Source: Semisulcospira habei
Lineage: Eukaryota > Mollusca > Gastropoda > Semisulcospiridae
Assembly: GCA_036245525.1 (NCBI GenBank)
Contig: BTPG01000004.1
Location: 236,131,973 to 236,195,972 of the forward strand
Reading direction: 5' to 3'
DNA length: 64,000 nucleotides
Shown: in pieces, positions 23,400 through 33,815 of the stretch
Layout of the letters: each line of letters opens with the position of its first letter
How positions within the stretch are numbered: position 1 is the stretch's first letter
Program-made: the position numbers and the translations under genes
The notes under the pieces: generated by a model
Seen by the model: only the letters and a program-made list of their open reading frames with translations
Databases searched by the model: none
Told to the model about the DNA's origin: nothing

Positions 23400-24755
23400 T
23401 CTACTTTTAAACAGAGAGAGGGACGTGGTTTGTTGAATAGTGGGAGGAAGTGAATTCCATAAAAGAGCACCTGAATAAGACAGGCTAGATTTGAACAGGT
23501 CTATACGGGGCCTTTTTATAGAGAGACTGTTCCTGGAGGTGCTGTATTTTTTTTTTCAGTTGGCGAAAAAAGCCTAGATAAGTAAGGTGGAGCTTTCCCG
23601 TTAAGAATTTTGTGCATCAGTACACATTTGTTTAGTGCGAGGTGCTTAACCAGAGGGAGAAGTCCGATGGCCTGCAGCTTGGCATCAGTGGATAAAGACG
23701 GATCAGGGAGGATAAGCTTAGCAGCGCGCTTGTATAATGAGTTTATCTTCTTTAAGTGATTTTCACTGCAGCCATCCCATATTGTTGAGGCATAATCAAT
23801 GTGTGGTTTAATGTAGGCATTAAAAAAATGGTTTGCGCGTCTTAAGGTCAATGATCGTTTTAAGTTTGGAAAGTAGAAACAACTTTTTGGACAAATGTTT
23901 TCTCATATAATATAGGTGGTTATGCCAAAATAAATGTTAAATGTTTAGGGCTTAACGTCTTTTGTCCACCACGAGGGTGATTTCAAAGACGGGGACAACG
24001 AAAAAGGGTCTGAGCAAATTTTGACCCAAGCTGGATTCGAACCCGGGACCTTTTGGTCTGGAGGCAAACGCTTTTACCACCGAGCCACCCAGCTCCCCTA
24101 GGTGGTTATGCCAGCTTAGATCATCATCTATTATTACTCCAAGCAGGCGGTGTTGACTGACCTGCTCAACTGAGATGGAGTCCAAAGAAAGGTTGAGTGA
24201 TGGAGGTTTGAGCTGATGTTTCTGGCGGGTTGTGATAAGCATGCTTTTTGTTTTTGTGGGATTTACAAGCATGCGATTTCATTACACCACCGAGAGACTT
24301 CATGAAGACTCTCTTGAAGATTATTTGCAATTTCAGGCACAGTTTTACCAGCGGAATGTAATGTTGAGTCGTCGGCAAACATGTCACACTCAGTCTCACT
24401 ACACGTTACATGTAACGGTAGATCGTTAACGAAGATACAAAACAGTAGTGGGCCTAAAATAGACCCCTGGGGCACTCCATACTCCACAAATTGTTCAGAA
24501 GAACATTTTCCGTTGACATAGACTGTGTTCTTTTTGTAAGATAGGAGTTCAGAAACGAAAGAGCTGAGGGGCTCTTTTTGTTTAAGTAGGTGGCAAGCTT
24601 TTTCAGTAAGATGGTATGATCGATAAGATCAAACGCTTTTCTTAGATCCAAGAAGACAGCACCAGCCATTTTATTATCATTTATGCTGTTGACCCACGAA
24701 TTCACTATTCGTGCGAGTGCAGTGTGGCATGAATGCTTGGGACGAAAACCTGACT
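23400..24755 (-). pseudogene. LINE-D reverse transcriptase body and C-terminus
   Basis: Minus-strand pieces: MAGAVFLDLRKAFDLIDH (24640), then GVPQGSILGPLLFCIFVND, MFADDSTLHSAGKTV (24370), KTKSMLITTRQKHQL (24220), HRLLGVIIDDDLSW (24130), then beyond the SINE RRANHFFNAYIKPHIDYAST (23840) and LFSPTEKKNTAP. A T9 run near 23552 shifts the frame; the final RPRIDLFKSSLSYSGA-type segment continues to ~23400. Confidence 0.8.
23928..24098 (-). mobile_element. tRNA-derived SINE with 15-bp target duplication
   Basis: On the minus strand it starts GGGGAGCTGGGTGGCTCGGT. An A-box-like TGGCTCGGTGGT lies at 24076-24087 and a B box GGTTCGAATCC at 24033-24043, the internal RNA polymerase III promoter of a tRNA-like head. 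A unique tail ends near GACGTTAAGCCCTAAAC and an A/T-rich end. Exact TAGGTGGTTATGCCA repeats flank it at 23913-23927 and 24099-24113. It interrupts the LINE-D RT C-terminal region. Only 171 bp; not a functional tRNA gene. Confidence 0.9.
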
Positions 24756-26456
24756 TAATTACTTACGTACGCCTGTCACCCATACCTGTCACCCATACCC
24801 GGGTATAGGCCGTCGACGAGAGACCTCCAGCAACTCCTGTCCTGTGCTTCTCCTTCGATTCTACTCCAGGTGGTTCCCAGTCTCTTGATGTCTGCTTGGA
24901 GGTCTCGACGCCAGGAGTTTCTCGGCCTACCTCTTTTCCTCTTTCCCTGGGGGTTCCATGACAATGCCTGCCTAGTGATACTGGAAGCTGGCTTTCTCAG
25001 ACTGTGACCGATCCATCCCCATTTTCTTCGCCCAATTTCATTCTCTGCTGTTATCTGCTCTGTTCTCTCCCAGAGTCTGACGTTGCTGATCTTCTCTGGC
25101 CAGTGGATTTTCAAAATTCTTCTAAGGCAACTGTTCATGAAGGTCTGTACTCTGTTGACTGTGGTTTTTGTCAATCTCCAAGTCTCTGCTCCATATAAGA
25201 GAACTGCTTTTACATTGGAGTTGAAAATCCGGACTTTGGTGTGTTGTGACAGCTCTCTGGAGCTCCACACTTTTTTCAACTGGAGAAAGGCTGCTCTGGC
25301 TTTACCGATTCGTGCTCTGACATCTGCATCAGTGCCGCCTTTTTTGTCTATGATGCTCCCGAGATAGGTGAAGGACTCCACCTCCTCCAACGGGGTGCCA
25401 GCAAGCAAGACTGGTTCTTCCCTGGTTGCATTCAGCCTCATTGTCTTTGTTTTCTGTTTGTGAATGGTGAGGCCCACTTGGGACGAGATGTCAGCAAGCC
25501 TCGTGGTCTTGTCCTGCATTTGTTGATGAGTGTAGGACAGTAATGCCAAGTCGTCTGCAAAATCGAGGTCGTCAAGCTGTGTCCACAGTGTCCACTGTAT
25601 TCCACTTCGTCTGTGCTCTGTGGTCATCTTCATGACCCAGTCTATGGCCAGTAGGAAGAGGAACGGAGACAGCAGACACCCGTGCCTGACACCAGTTCTG
25701 ACCTGGAGCTCCTTGGTGAACTGCCCTTCGTGGATCACGCGACATGTCATGCCATCGTAGCTGCTCTTGATCAGGCGGACGAGCTTTGTGGGTACACCGT
25801 AGTGTCGTAGGAGTTTCCACAGAGTCTCTCGGTCCACACTGTCAAATGCTTTCTCATAATCCACAAAGTTGACGTACAGCGGGGAGCTCCACTCCAGAGA
25901 CTGTTCCACGATGATGCGGAGAGTGGCGATCTGGTCTGTACATGATCGGTTCTTCCTGAATCCTGCTTGCTGGTCTCTCAGGTGGGGGTCAACGGAGCTC
26001 TTCATTCTCTCCAGGATGATCCTGTTGAAGACCTTTCCTGGTACTGACAGCAAGGTGATTCCTCTGTAGTTGGAACACTTGCTGAGGTCGCCTTTCTTGG
26101 GAAGCTTGATTAGGTACTCCTCCTTCCAGTCAGCCGGCATCACCTCCTCTTCCCAGATCTTTTCAAACAGTGGGTACAGCATCTCCACTGTTGTCTCTAG
26201 GTCTGCTTTCAGAGACTCCGCTGGGATGCCATCTGGGCCTGCTGCTTTGCCGTTCTTCAAGAATGCCACTGCTCTTCTGATCTCTTCCCGGCTGGGTCTG
26301 TCACAGCTGATGGGTAGGTCGGTCTCTGCCGGCTGGATGTCTGGGGGGTCGGGTGGGCTAGGTCTGTTCAGTAACTCTTCAAAATACTCGGCCCATCTGT
26401 CGAGTTGGTCTGCTCTGTCTGCAATAGGCTTGCCTTCTTTGTCTTTTACTGGTCTT
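24756..26456 (-). mobile_element. LINE-E, 5'-truncated RTE-like insertion in LINE-D
   Basis: It is bounded by the exact 12-bp duplication GAAAACCTGACT at 24744-24755 and 26457-26468. It contains RT but no endonuclease, as expected of 5' truncation. The 3' end carries two TATGGGTGACAGG-type units and a GTAA-like tail. Same family as LINE-L (42.7-45.9 kb). Confidence 0.9.
24776..26269 (-). CDS. LINE-E reverse transcriptase, uninterrupted frame
   Basis: A 497-codon open frame on the minus strand; the family frame continues upstream to 26456 (DKEGKPIADRADQLDRW, PISCDRPSREEIRRAV). Motifs: KAAGPDGIPAESLKAD, LPKKGDLSKCSNYRGITLLS, DQQAGFRKNRSCTDQI, YVNFVDYEKAFDSVDRETLW (catalytic Asp), VRTGVRHGCLLSPFLF (usual RQGC is RHGC), LDFADDLALLS (catalytic DD), [27 protein letters not shown], and a C-terminus [11 protein letters not shown]...[16 protein letters not shown] to a stop at 24776. 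An open frame without endonuclease suggests a fairly recent, dead-on-arrival insertion. Confidence 0.85.
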   Translation of the reverse strand: MAFLKNGKAAGPDGIPAESLKADLETTVEMLYPLFEKIWEEEVMPADWKEEYLIKLPKKGDLSKCSNYRGITLLSVPGKVFNRIILERMKSSVDPHLRDQQAGFRKNRSCTDQIATLRIIVEQSLEWSSPLYVNFVDYEKAFDSVDRETLWKLLRHYGVPTKLVRLIKSSYDGMTCRVIHEGQFTKELQVRTGVRHGCLLSPFLFLLAIDWVMKMTTEHRRSGIQWTLWTQLDDLDFADDLALLSYTHQQMQDKTTRLADISSQVGLTIHKQKTKTMRLNATREEPVLLAGTPLEEVESFTYLGSIIDKKGGTDADVRARIGKARAAFLQLKKVWSSRELSQHTKVRIFNSNVKAVLLYGAETWRLTKTTVNRVQTFMNSCLRRILKIHWPEKISNVRLWERTEQITAENEIGRRKWGWIGHSLRKPASSITRQALSWNPQGKRKRGRPRNSWRRDLQADIKRLGTTWSRIEGEAQDRSCWRSLVDGLYPGMGDRYG

Positions 26457-26468
26457 GAAAACCTGACT

Positions 26469-28104
26469 GGTAATGATATAATAGGGACCTTTTTTCAAGA
26501 AATTCCAGACGATGTTTGTGAACATGCTTTTCCAGAGGCTTCGAGAGAACTGATAGAAGGGAAATGGGGCGAAAGTTATTAATTTCAGAAGAATCGTTTG
26601 CTTTAGGAACAGGAACTATTTTTGATTTTTTGAAAGCTGCTGGGAAGACGTTTTTTTGTATACATAGGTTATAAATGTATGTAAGAGGTTCCACTATGTA
26701 TGGTTGCGACAGGTCAAGGATATATCCATTGATACCATCACTGCCAGAAGACGTTTTCTTTTTTAGGATAGAAATGTATTTGCCTACCTCGTGTACAGCA
26801 ATATCAGGGATGACGAAAATATCATCTGAGGACAATCTTTGCTTACAGAACTTAGTTAGCTTTTCTGGTGTGGAATATATCGACTGATTGCGATTGTGAG
26901 AACTGAGTAAGTCTTTGGGGGCTGATAGAAAGTGGTTATTAAACTCCTCAGCGGAGAGGTTTTCTGGAATGGTTTTGCACCGTTTACGCTTGTTGTTGGT
27001 AAGCGTATTAAGTACTGTCCAGATAGAGGAAGGGTTTCTGTCTTCTTCGACTGTTTTGGTTACGAACGATCTCTGCGCCTCTCTAATTAAGTATTTAACT
27101 TTATTTCGCAATCTTTTAAATTCATGAAAGTTCTTTTCTTTCTTAGCCTTATTTCTATCATCCATTGCTTGTTTGATTTCGTCGGTTATCCATGAGGGAG
27201 GCTGGCGGGATCGGACTCGCTTTCTTCTTACTGGCGCATGTTTGTTTAGCACCCCTAGGAACAGATCAAGTAAGAGAGAGACAGCCTTATCTGGGTTGGT
27301 ACAATTGTACACACCATGAAACGGTGTAAGGCTAAGATCGTGTAAAAAAGCATCGTTGTTTAGTTTTTTAAAAGACCTATAGGTAATGTACACATGCTGA
27401 TCCCTCTTTTGTTTGGGCATCTTGCTCGACCATGTACAGGTGATGGGAAAATGATCACTGACAGCTAGTGGGGGGACGCTGGTCTCTAGTACTGACTTAC
27501 AGTTGTTGGTATAGATTTGATCAATGAGTGTAGCGGATGATTGGGTTATTCTAGTAGGAGCTTGGATTAGTTGCTTCAACCCAAAAAGAGTTGTTGTCGA
27601 TTGCCACGTGGGATTTGTTTTCAGTAAGTCAATGTTAAAATCACCTAACAGCAGTACATCTTTGTCACTATCATTCACTTTATCCATCATCTGCACAAAG
27701 TCATCATACCACTCGACAGTGGACGATGGATTTCTATATACATAACCCATTATAATTGGCGATGAGTTATTAATTTTTACTAGCCATACACACTCAATCT
27801 CAGTTGACTCCAGATCATCACGTCTGCGTACCATATGTGCAATCGAGTTGTGTACATAAACAGCAATCCCTGTGTGTTTGAGGGTGTTTGGGTCACGACG
27901 AATTAAGGAAAAGTTTGGGATGCACAGATTTTCGTCGCTAATTCTTGAGTCTAGACGTGATTCCGTTAGCCCAAAGAGATGGAAGTGTGAAGGCTGGTTT
28001 AAAAATATTGAAATGTCAGGAACCTTATTGTAAAGGTGAAATACATTAAGGTGCCCGACCTTCAGCCCGTGGGCATGCATGTAATTGTTCGATGGTGTAC
28101 ACAT
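26469..28104 (-). pseudogene. LINE-D endonuclease, linker and RT start
   Basis: A long open minus-strand frame: KVGHLNVFHLYNKVPD, FGLTESRLD, ECVWLVKINNSSPI, LLLGDFNIDLL, LIDQIYTNN (D of DY/DH retained), AVSDHFPITCTW, the basic linker PVRRKRVRSRQPPSW, KKTSSGSDGINGYIL, FKKSKIVPVPK, FRPISLLSVLSKPLEKHVH and YHYQSGF, where it meets LINE-E. No internal stop over ~550 codons, so the upstream half is well kept. Confidence 0.85.
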
Positions 28105-28451
28105 TTTGATGACAAAAATGTAAATATAAAGTTTTCAATATCCGAAACTCAGTGAAACAGTCCAGTCGCTGAAAGGAGTGATCTTGTGCGAAAATATGGA
28201 ATAAACCAAATCCACTTATAATCACCACGACTGTCAAAAATAACTTGCCTGATAGTTTGTAGAACTGTCTACTCGCATTCAGCACAACACGTTTGGCTAT
28301 GTACTATAAGCACTAATCTTTACATTTAGTCCGGCTTACAAAAATGGTGTGTATGCCGGCCAGACACAAGTCAAACGCGGAACTGTATTGTACACAGGTC
28401 AACCACAGTACAAATAGTCCAACGAGTTCCCTAACTGTCAGACTGCAACAC

Positions 28452-28554
<103 letters not shown>

Positions 28555-28679
28555 GCAGTATCAATGCTGTATGGTCCTTACGTTTCTCTCCCTTATGGGG
28601 AAACAGTCAAATACAAACTTTGCTAGAGTGCATTGTGCATCCTATCTGGCTAGTAGTTGGCTTGGCTTATGTCAGTCTG

Positions 28680-30204
28680 TACTTAAAGCTAGCTGAGTTC
28701 TGAGCTGATTATATAAGCTACAATCGTCTAGCATGTGAATTTCGCCCTCTACTACTCCACACGCGCGACATAGTCTGTGTTCCCGGGGTGTGTTTGTATA
28801 CCTGCCTCTTTCTACTTCTAGCATGTAGGCACTTACTCGCAACTTCGTGAGGGCTTGTTTGTGTTCTCGTATTTTTGTGTGCATAAGGTAGCTTTGTATT
28901 TCGTATTTATCAGTTGCTTTGTTGTAAAATGCCAGTCTAGATGTGTTGTTCTGATTAATTCTTGTCCAGTGTCTAGTGTATTGCTCTTCTAGTTTTCTAT
29001 GGAGGGCTGTTTTAAGTGAGGTTCCCCTGAATGTACACTGGTTATCCCACACGTGGCCAAAGCCCAGTGAGCAACGAATTTGTCTTGTAAAAGCGACCTA
29101 CGGGGTGGTGGTCTCGAGCTGTTCGTGATACGCCTGTTTGAGGTAGGAGGTGTTGTCAGAGTTTAGCATGTGAAGCCAAAAACCTATCACTTGGACCGAT
29201 ACTCTGATGTGCACAGGGAACTGTCCGATCTCAGGTAGGGCAGGAATATTCAGAGCTTTTTTGTGGATGCCTAAGATAGGCTTAACAAATTTCAGTTAAA
29301 TGCACTCATGAAGCATTTGTCCCTTTATGTAGTCATCAATACTATTTGCCTTTAGTGTGAAAGGGAACCAGGGTTCTGAGTTGCGGCATCCCTGGCCATA
29401 CCTCCCCCTGCAGCCACTGCGGTCGAACCTGACTGTCCCGGATTGGCCTCCGCAGCCACGAACAAGCCTGCAGACGTCGTGGGCAACTCCTATAAAATCT
29501 TCGTTCGCGAAGTCAAGCCAAGAGAAAGGGAACCATACTTCTGATGCATATGTTGCTACAGGGACCTCTAGAGAGTCAAACAGTTGCATTATCGTTTTAG
29601 TATATTATAGGTTTTGTGTGTATAGTGAGCGTTTAAGAGTATGAGCGGCTTTGCTGGCTTGTCTCCCTAGGTGGTCTTGTGCTGATGTAAAGCTACCTGT
29701 GTTATTGAACATTACCCCTAGGTTTCTATTAAAATTTTTCCATACCAAAATACGGTCGGTACTTTTGGTGCTGCGCGTGCGAATGCGATTATCTTTGTTT
29801 TGTTTTTATTGACAGTCAGGCCCCAATATTTATGTAGTTTATTTAATTTGTTCTGCAGGCCAGCTTTTGTAGTAGACAGAACCGCTAGATCGTCTGCGTA
29901 CAGTAAGCACGGTAATTCCGTACCTGTCGTATTGTTAACTGTTGGGGAGTCTTCATCCTTTAAGCAATTTGGGAGGTCGTTGATGAAAATATTGAACAGA
30001 GTAGGGCTTAGATTATTTTCTTGTTGCACCTCCTTTTTTTAAAAGTATGTCTTGTGTATACCCGCCAAGTACTTTCGTGCACACAGTTGACTGACTATAC
30101 ATGTTTCTGATTTCGTTGTAGCAGAGCCCGCCAATGCCTAGGTCTAGGAGTTTTAATAACATAGCGTCATGCCACACAGTCGAAGGCTTTTTGCACATCC
30201 ACAA
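28680..30204 (-). pseudogene. LINE-F reverse transcriptase fragments
   Basis: In order on the minus strand: VDVQKAFDCVWHDAMLLKLL-type region (30204, partly out of frame), NNLSPTLFNIFINDLPNCL, LLYADDLAVLSTTKAGLQ (catalytic DD), LTVNKNKTKIIAFARAAPK, LEVPVATYASEVWFPF (then the inserted tail), TLKANSIDDYIKGQML, and the C-terminus WTRINQNNTSRLAFYNK..., LCRACGVVEGEIHMLDDCSL with CxxC-H-C spacing. Several stops and shifts. Confidence 0.8.
29371..29523 (+). mobile_element. 153-bp retroposed LINE-G tail with 12-bp target duplication
   Basis: It matches the reverse complement of the last ~150 bp of LINE-G (30720-30870), including the Cys zinc-finger codons and the GAGA tail. It is flanked by GAAAGGGAACCA at 29359-29370 and 29524-29535. 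It splits the LINE-F codons for WFPF and TLKAN. Confidence 0.9.
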
Positions 30205-30257
30205 AGCAGCAGTATGGTCTGCCGTTTGGGGACTTTAGGTATATAAATTATATAGAC

Positions 30258-30348
30258 TTACCATTATAGTTCAAAGTTGATGCCAAAATAGCTTGGCGGC
30301 TATGGACGCAAAGGTATTCTGGCACCACCTTTGAACTATCATGGTCGA
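30258..30348. repeat. Palindromic MITE, family 1, copy 1
   Basis: Arms ACCATTATAGTTCAAAG and CTTTGAACTATCATGGT, with inner AATAGCTTGGCGGCTATGG. Related copies lie at 60473-60538 and 63450-63549. The segment 30430-30480 also resembles, inverted, 63390-63440 (GACTGCATTACAAT), so the family may be longer than the hairpin. Confidence 0.65.
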
Positions 30349-30753
30349 TCTGTCATCTGGATTCTCACAAACCAGATAGGTGAAGCTAGCGCTGGCAGAA
30401 TTGTACTCAAACCAAGGGGAATCATAGTGTCATCTGGATTGTAATGCAGTCTTCAAAGGACAGCTCCGCAATTTGGGGAGGTCGGCTTTAGGTTACAAAG
30501 GGTTAACGTGCCTCCAGCAAGGCGTTCCTTGAGGTGTGGGACGAGGAGAACATCGTGCGGGGCCAGATCATGGAAGTAGATTGACAGGTCACGGCCAAGG
30601 TCAAGGCCAAGTGGAACATTTCTGTCGTTGTTATTTTGACTTGTGGGCAGGTGTGTTTTGTAGGATTTTAATTCATTGGTCTTCCATGTTTGTACAGTCT
30701 GTCCGACTAAGCCAGTCTCTCTCTCTCTTGGCTGGACTTCGCGAACGAAGATT

Positions 30754-33162
30754 TTATAGGAGTTGCCCACGACGTCTGCAGGCTTGTTCGTGGCTGCGGA
30801 GGCCAATCCGGGACAGGCAGGTTCGACCGCAGTGGCTGCAGGGGAAGGTATGGCCAGAGTTCTGAGTTGCGGCATCTCTGTTCTTTCTCCTGAGCCGCTT
30901 GTCCTTAAGGCTAGCTCTGCGAGAGTCCTCAAAGGAGACAGCTGCCTTGTAAATAGTGGAGCGCCAGGTGTCACGGTCCACAGCAAGCGAAGACCACTGG
31001 TGGTGGTCGATTTGGCAGGCACTAAGTGACTTCTTGAGACAGTCTTTGTATCTCTTCTTTGGTGCCCCTCTGTCACGGTGTCCAGTAGCAAGCTCGCCGA
31101 ACAGGGTGATCTTTGGTAGGCGATGATCCTCCATCCTGGAGACATGCCCCGCCCAGCGGAGCTGTGTCCGCAGCAGCAAAGCCTCGATGCTCACGGTTTC
31201 AGCCTGTTCAAGGACCTCGACATTGGTGACATAGTCACTCCAGTGAATGCCCAGGATGGTACGCAGGCAGCGCTGGTGGAAGCGTTCGAGGAGTCGTAGT
31301 TGGCTGCGGTAGAGGGCCCAGGACTCGGAACCATACAGCAGGGTGGTGAGGACCACAGCTCTGTACACGCTGATCTTGGTGCCTGTTTTCAGCTGTTGAT
31401 TGTGCCACACCCGCTTGAAAAGTCGCCCGAAAGCGCTGTTCGCTTTTGCCAGCCTGCTGTCAAGCTCCTTGTCCAGCTTGGCGTCCGACGTGATAATGCA
31501 GCCAAGGTAAGTAAACTGGTGCACTGACTTTAGTTCAGACTCGCCGATGGTGATGTGAGGAGGGCGATACACTGTCTTGGGTGCCGGCTGATGGAGGACC
31601 TCTGTCTTTTTCAGACTGACCTCGAGTCCAAAGAGCTGGGCAGCGTCTGCGAAGCAGGACGTGATGCGCTGCAGGGCTCTCTCTGTGTGTGCAACGAGGG
31701 CAGCATCATCAGCAAAAAGCAGCTCACGGATCAGTTGGTCTAGGGTTTTCGTGTGGGCCTGCAGTCGTCTGAGGTTGAACAGGCTGCCATCGAGACGATA
31801 CCTGATGTACACTGCATCGTCATCATCGAGGTCCACTGTGGCCTGCTTCAACATCATGCTAAAAAAGATGGTGAAGAGGGTCGGTGCCAGCACGCAGCCC
31901 TGCTTTACGCCGTTGAGAATGGGGAATGGTTCTGAGAGGTCATTGTTGAGTCTGACCTGACCTTGCTGGTCATGGTGTAGCTGGACAATCATGTTGAGGA
32001 ACTTTGGGGGACAGCCAAGTCGCTCCAGGATCTGCCACATGCCTTGCCTGCTCACAGTGTCGAACGCTTTTGTTAGGTCGACAAACGTTACGTACAGCCC
32101 TTTGTTCTGCTCGCGGCACTTCTCCTGTAGCTGTCTCAGCACAAAGACCATATCGGTGGTGCTCCTGTTTGCTCTGAAGCCACACTGGCCCTCTGGGAGT
32201 TGGTCTTCAGCGATGGCAGGTACCAGCCGATTCAGGAGCAGCCTTGCAAGGATTTTTCCAGCAATGGACAGCAGTGTAATTCCCCGATAGTTGGAACAGT
32301 CAGACTTCTCACCTTTGTTCTTGTACAGGGTGATAACGACTGCATCACGGAGATCCTTTGGTAGTGTTCCTTCCTCCCAGCAGCAGAGAAAGAGGTCATG
32401 GAGCTTGTTGTGCAGTGCTGTGCCTCCATGTTTCCAGATCTCTGGCGGTATTCCATCAATGCCTGCTGCTTTGCCACTCTTGAGCTGGTGGATGGCTGTG
32501 AGGGTCTCTTCAGCGGTGGGCGGTTCGTCCAATTCAACTTTTACTGGGAGCTGTGGGATTTGTAGGACGACTGCTTCTTGAACAGTGCGCTCAGCGCTGA
32601 AGAGGCTCTGAAAGTATTCCGACCAGCGGTTCAAGATGGAGGTATTATCTGTGAGGAGTGCCTGGCCATTCGCGCTTCGCAGGGGACTTTGTACCAGGTG
32701 CCTGGGGCCATACACTGTTTTCAATGCTTCGTAGAAGCCCCTGTAGTCACCATTGTCTGCGCAAAGCTGGGTCCTCTGTGCAAGTCTGGTCCACCACTCA
32801 TTCTGGAGATCTCTGAGCTTGCGCTGGAGACTGCTGCAGACGAGGCGGAAGGCAGACTTCTTCACAGGGCAGGAAGGCTGGGCTAGGTGGGCCTGATGGG
32901 CGGCTCTTTTTTTGGTTAGGTGTTCCTGGATCTCTACATCGTTTTCGTCAAACCAGTCTTTATTCTTCTTTCTAGCGAAACCCAAGACTTCTGCAGAGGA
33001 TTTTGCAATAGCAGTTTTCAGTTCTTCCCAAAGTGTTTCAGGGGAGGAGTCTGCTGGGTCCGCTGTGTCTTTGAGCCTGCGCTGTAAATCTGTCTGAAAG
33101 GCAGCTTTCACGTCGTCACGCTGAAGGCTCGCAACATCAAGCTTTTTCTTGGGGGCCCCCAT
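30754..33162 (-). CDS. LINE-G reverse transcriptase with C-terminal zinc finger
   Basis: An uninterrupted 802-codon minus-strand frame; the family frame continues upstream to ~33334 with HPRSKHWHLIDYVLVRQRD and the endonuclease end ECHTDHRLVRCKLRL. RT motifs: GKAAGIDGIPPEIWKHGG (about residue 235), SDCSNYRGITLLSIAGKIL, QCGFRANRSTTDMVFVLRQL, YVTFVDLTKAFDTVSRQGMW (catalytic Asp), NGVKQGCVLAPTLFTIFF, LLFADDAALVAHTERA (catalytic DD), HQFTYLGCIITSDAKLD. C-terminal LRWAGHVSRMEDHRLPK, GAPKKRYKDCLKKSL and a finger CSHCGRTCLSRIGLRSHEQAC-type ending. The start used is not a true initiator because the protein begins in the inverted segment; the copy is therefore disrupted although its RT is intact. Confidence 0.9.
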   Translation of the reverse strand: MGAPKKKLDVASLQRDDVKAAFQTDLQRRLKDTADPADSSPETLWEELKTAIAKSSAEVLGFARKKNKDWFDENDVEIQEHLTKKRAAHQAHLAQPSCPVKKSAFRLVCSSLQRKLRDLQNEWWTRLAQRTQLCADNGDYRGFYEALKTVYGPRHLVQSPLRSANGQALLTDNTSILNRWSEYFQSLFSAERTVQEAVVLQIPQLPVKVELDEPPTAEETLTAIHQLKSGKAAGIDGIPPEIWKHGGTALHNKLHDLFLCCWEEGTLPKDLRDAVVITLYKNKGEKSDCSNYRGITLLSIAGKILARLLLNRLVPAIAEDQLPEGQCGFRANRSTTDMVFVLRQLQEKCREQNKGLYVTFVDLTKAFDTVSRQGMWQILERLGCPPKFLNMIVQLHHDQQGQVRLNNDLSEPFPILNGVKQGCVLAPTLFTIFFSMMLKQATVDLDDDDAVYIRYRLDGSLFNLRRLQAHTKTLDQLIRELLFADDAALVAHTERALQRITSCFADAAQLFGLEVSLKKTEVLHQPAPKTVYRPPHITIGESELKSVHQFTYLGCIITSDAKLDKELDSRLAKANSAFGRLFKRVWHNQQLKTGTKISVYRAVVLTTLLYGSESWALYRSQLRLLERFHQRCLRTILGIHWSDYVTNVEVLEQAETVSIEALLLRTQLRWAGHVSRMEDHRLPKITLFGELATGHRDRGAPKKRYKDCLKKSLSACQIDHHQWSSLAVDRDTWRSTIYKAAVSFEDSRRASLKDKRLRRKNRDAATQNSGHTFPCSHCGRTCLSRIGLRSHEQACRRRGQLL

Positions 33163-33815
33163 TTCTTGGGTTTTGGCTTGAAGTGGAGCCTGAGTTTGCA
33201 GCGGACAAGGCGGTGGTCAGTGTGGCACTCTGCGCTGGGCATCACTCTGGTGAGGAGGACGTCACTGCGGTCCCTCTGACGCACTAGGACATAGTCGATA
33301 AGGTGCCAGTGCTTGGAGCGAGGATGATATAAAACCTACGACCCGAGGACCTCGATGCCATCGTCCCAGCTTGCTAGGCCATGGCAGATGAACCAAGGGT
33401 TTAAAGGGTGGGGCCAGTACTGCGCACACTGCACTCCACCAAAAAGCTCCACCGCGCAGGCTTTAGGAAACGTCCACGGACCATGACACTGACCATTCCA
33501 AGTCCTGTAGCGATGGGCGAGGGGCGAAACGGCAGGTGAAAGATGTCACTGGAAGCCGCAGTCTCAAACCTGCATGCAGGCGGTTCAGGATATTGGTCGC
33601 CTGATGTTGACCTGGGGATGACAACATCACTCGGCACACCCTGAACGACCAAGCAGCCTTCTCTAGGGACAGCACTGCTTGCTCCACACGGAGAGGGGCC
33701 TAGAAAAGGTGGCCTAACCAAAGCTCGTCCCCTCGCAACCCCAGTTGGCTAGCCGCGGTCAACGGGCATCTTCTCATGCGGTCAAAAAACAAGAAAGAAT
33801 AACGGATCCACTCTG

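Larger units (their letters stand above)
28680..30235 (-). mobile_element. LINE-F, 5'-truncated relic
   Basis: Minus-strand RT fragments run from the middle of the palm (30204) to a Cys/His C-terminus (28690). It is split by the 153-bp LINE-G tail at 29371-29523. No endonuclease is visible, so it is 5'-truncated at ~30235. It resembles LINE-A in its C-terminal motif. Confidence 0.8.

Noticed and set aside
24030..24098. A tRNA gene on the minus strand
   Set aside because: A and B boxes are present but the sequence has a SINE body and target duplications; no credible cloverleaf with anticodon arm was found.
30754..33162. Retron, group II intron or telomerase-type reverse transcriptase
   Set aside because: Upstream EEP endonuclease, C-terminal CCHC-like finger, GAGA tail and target duplication are those of a non-LTR retrotransposon.
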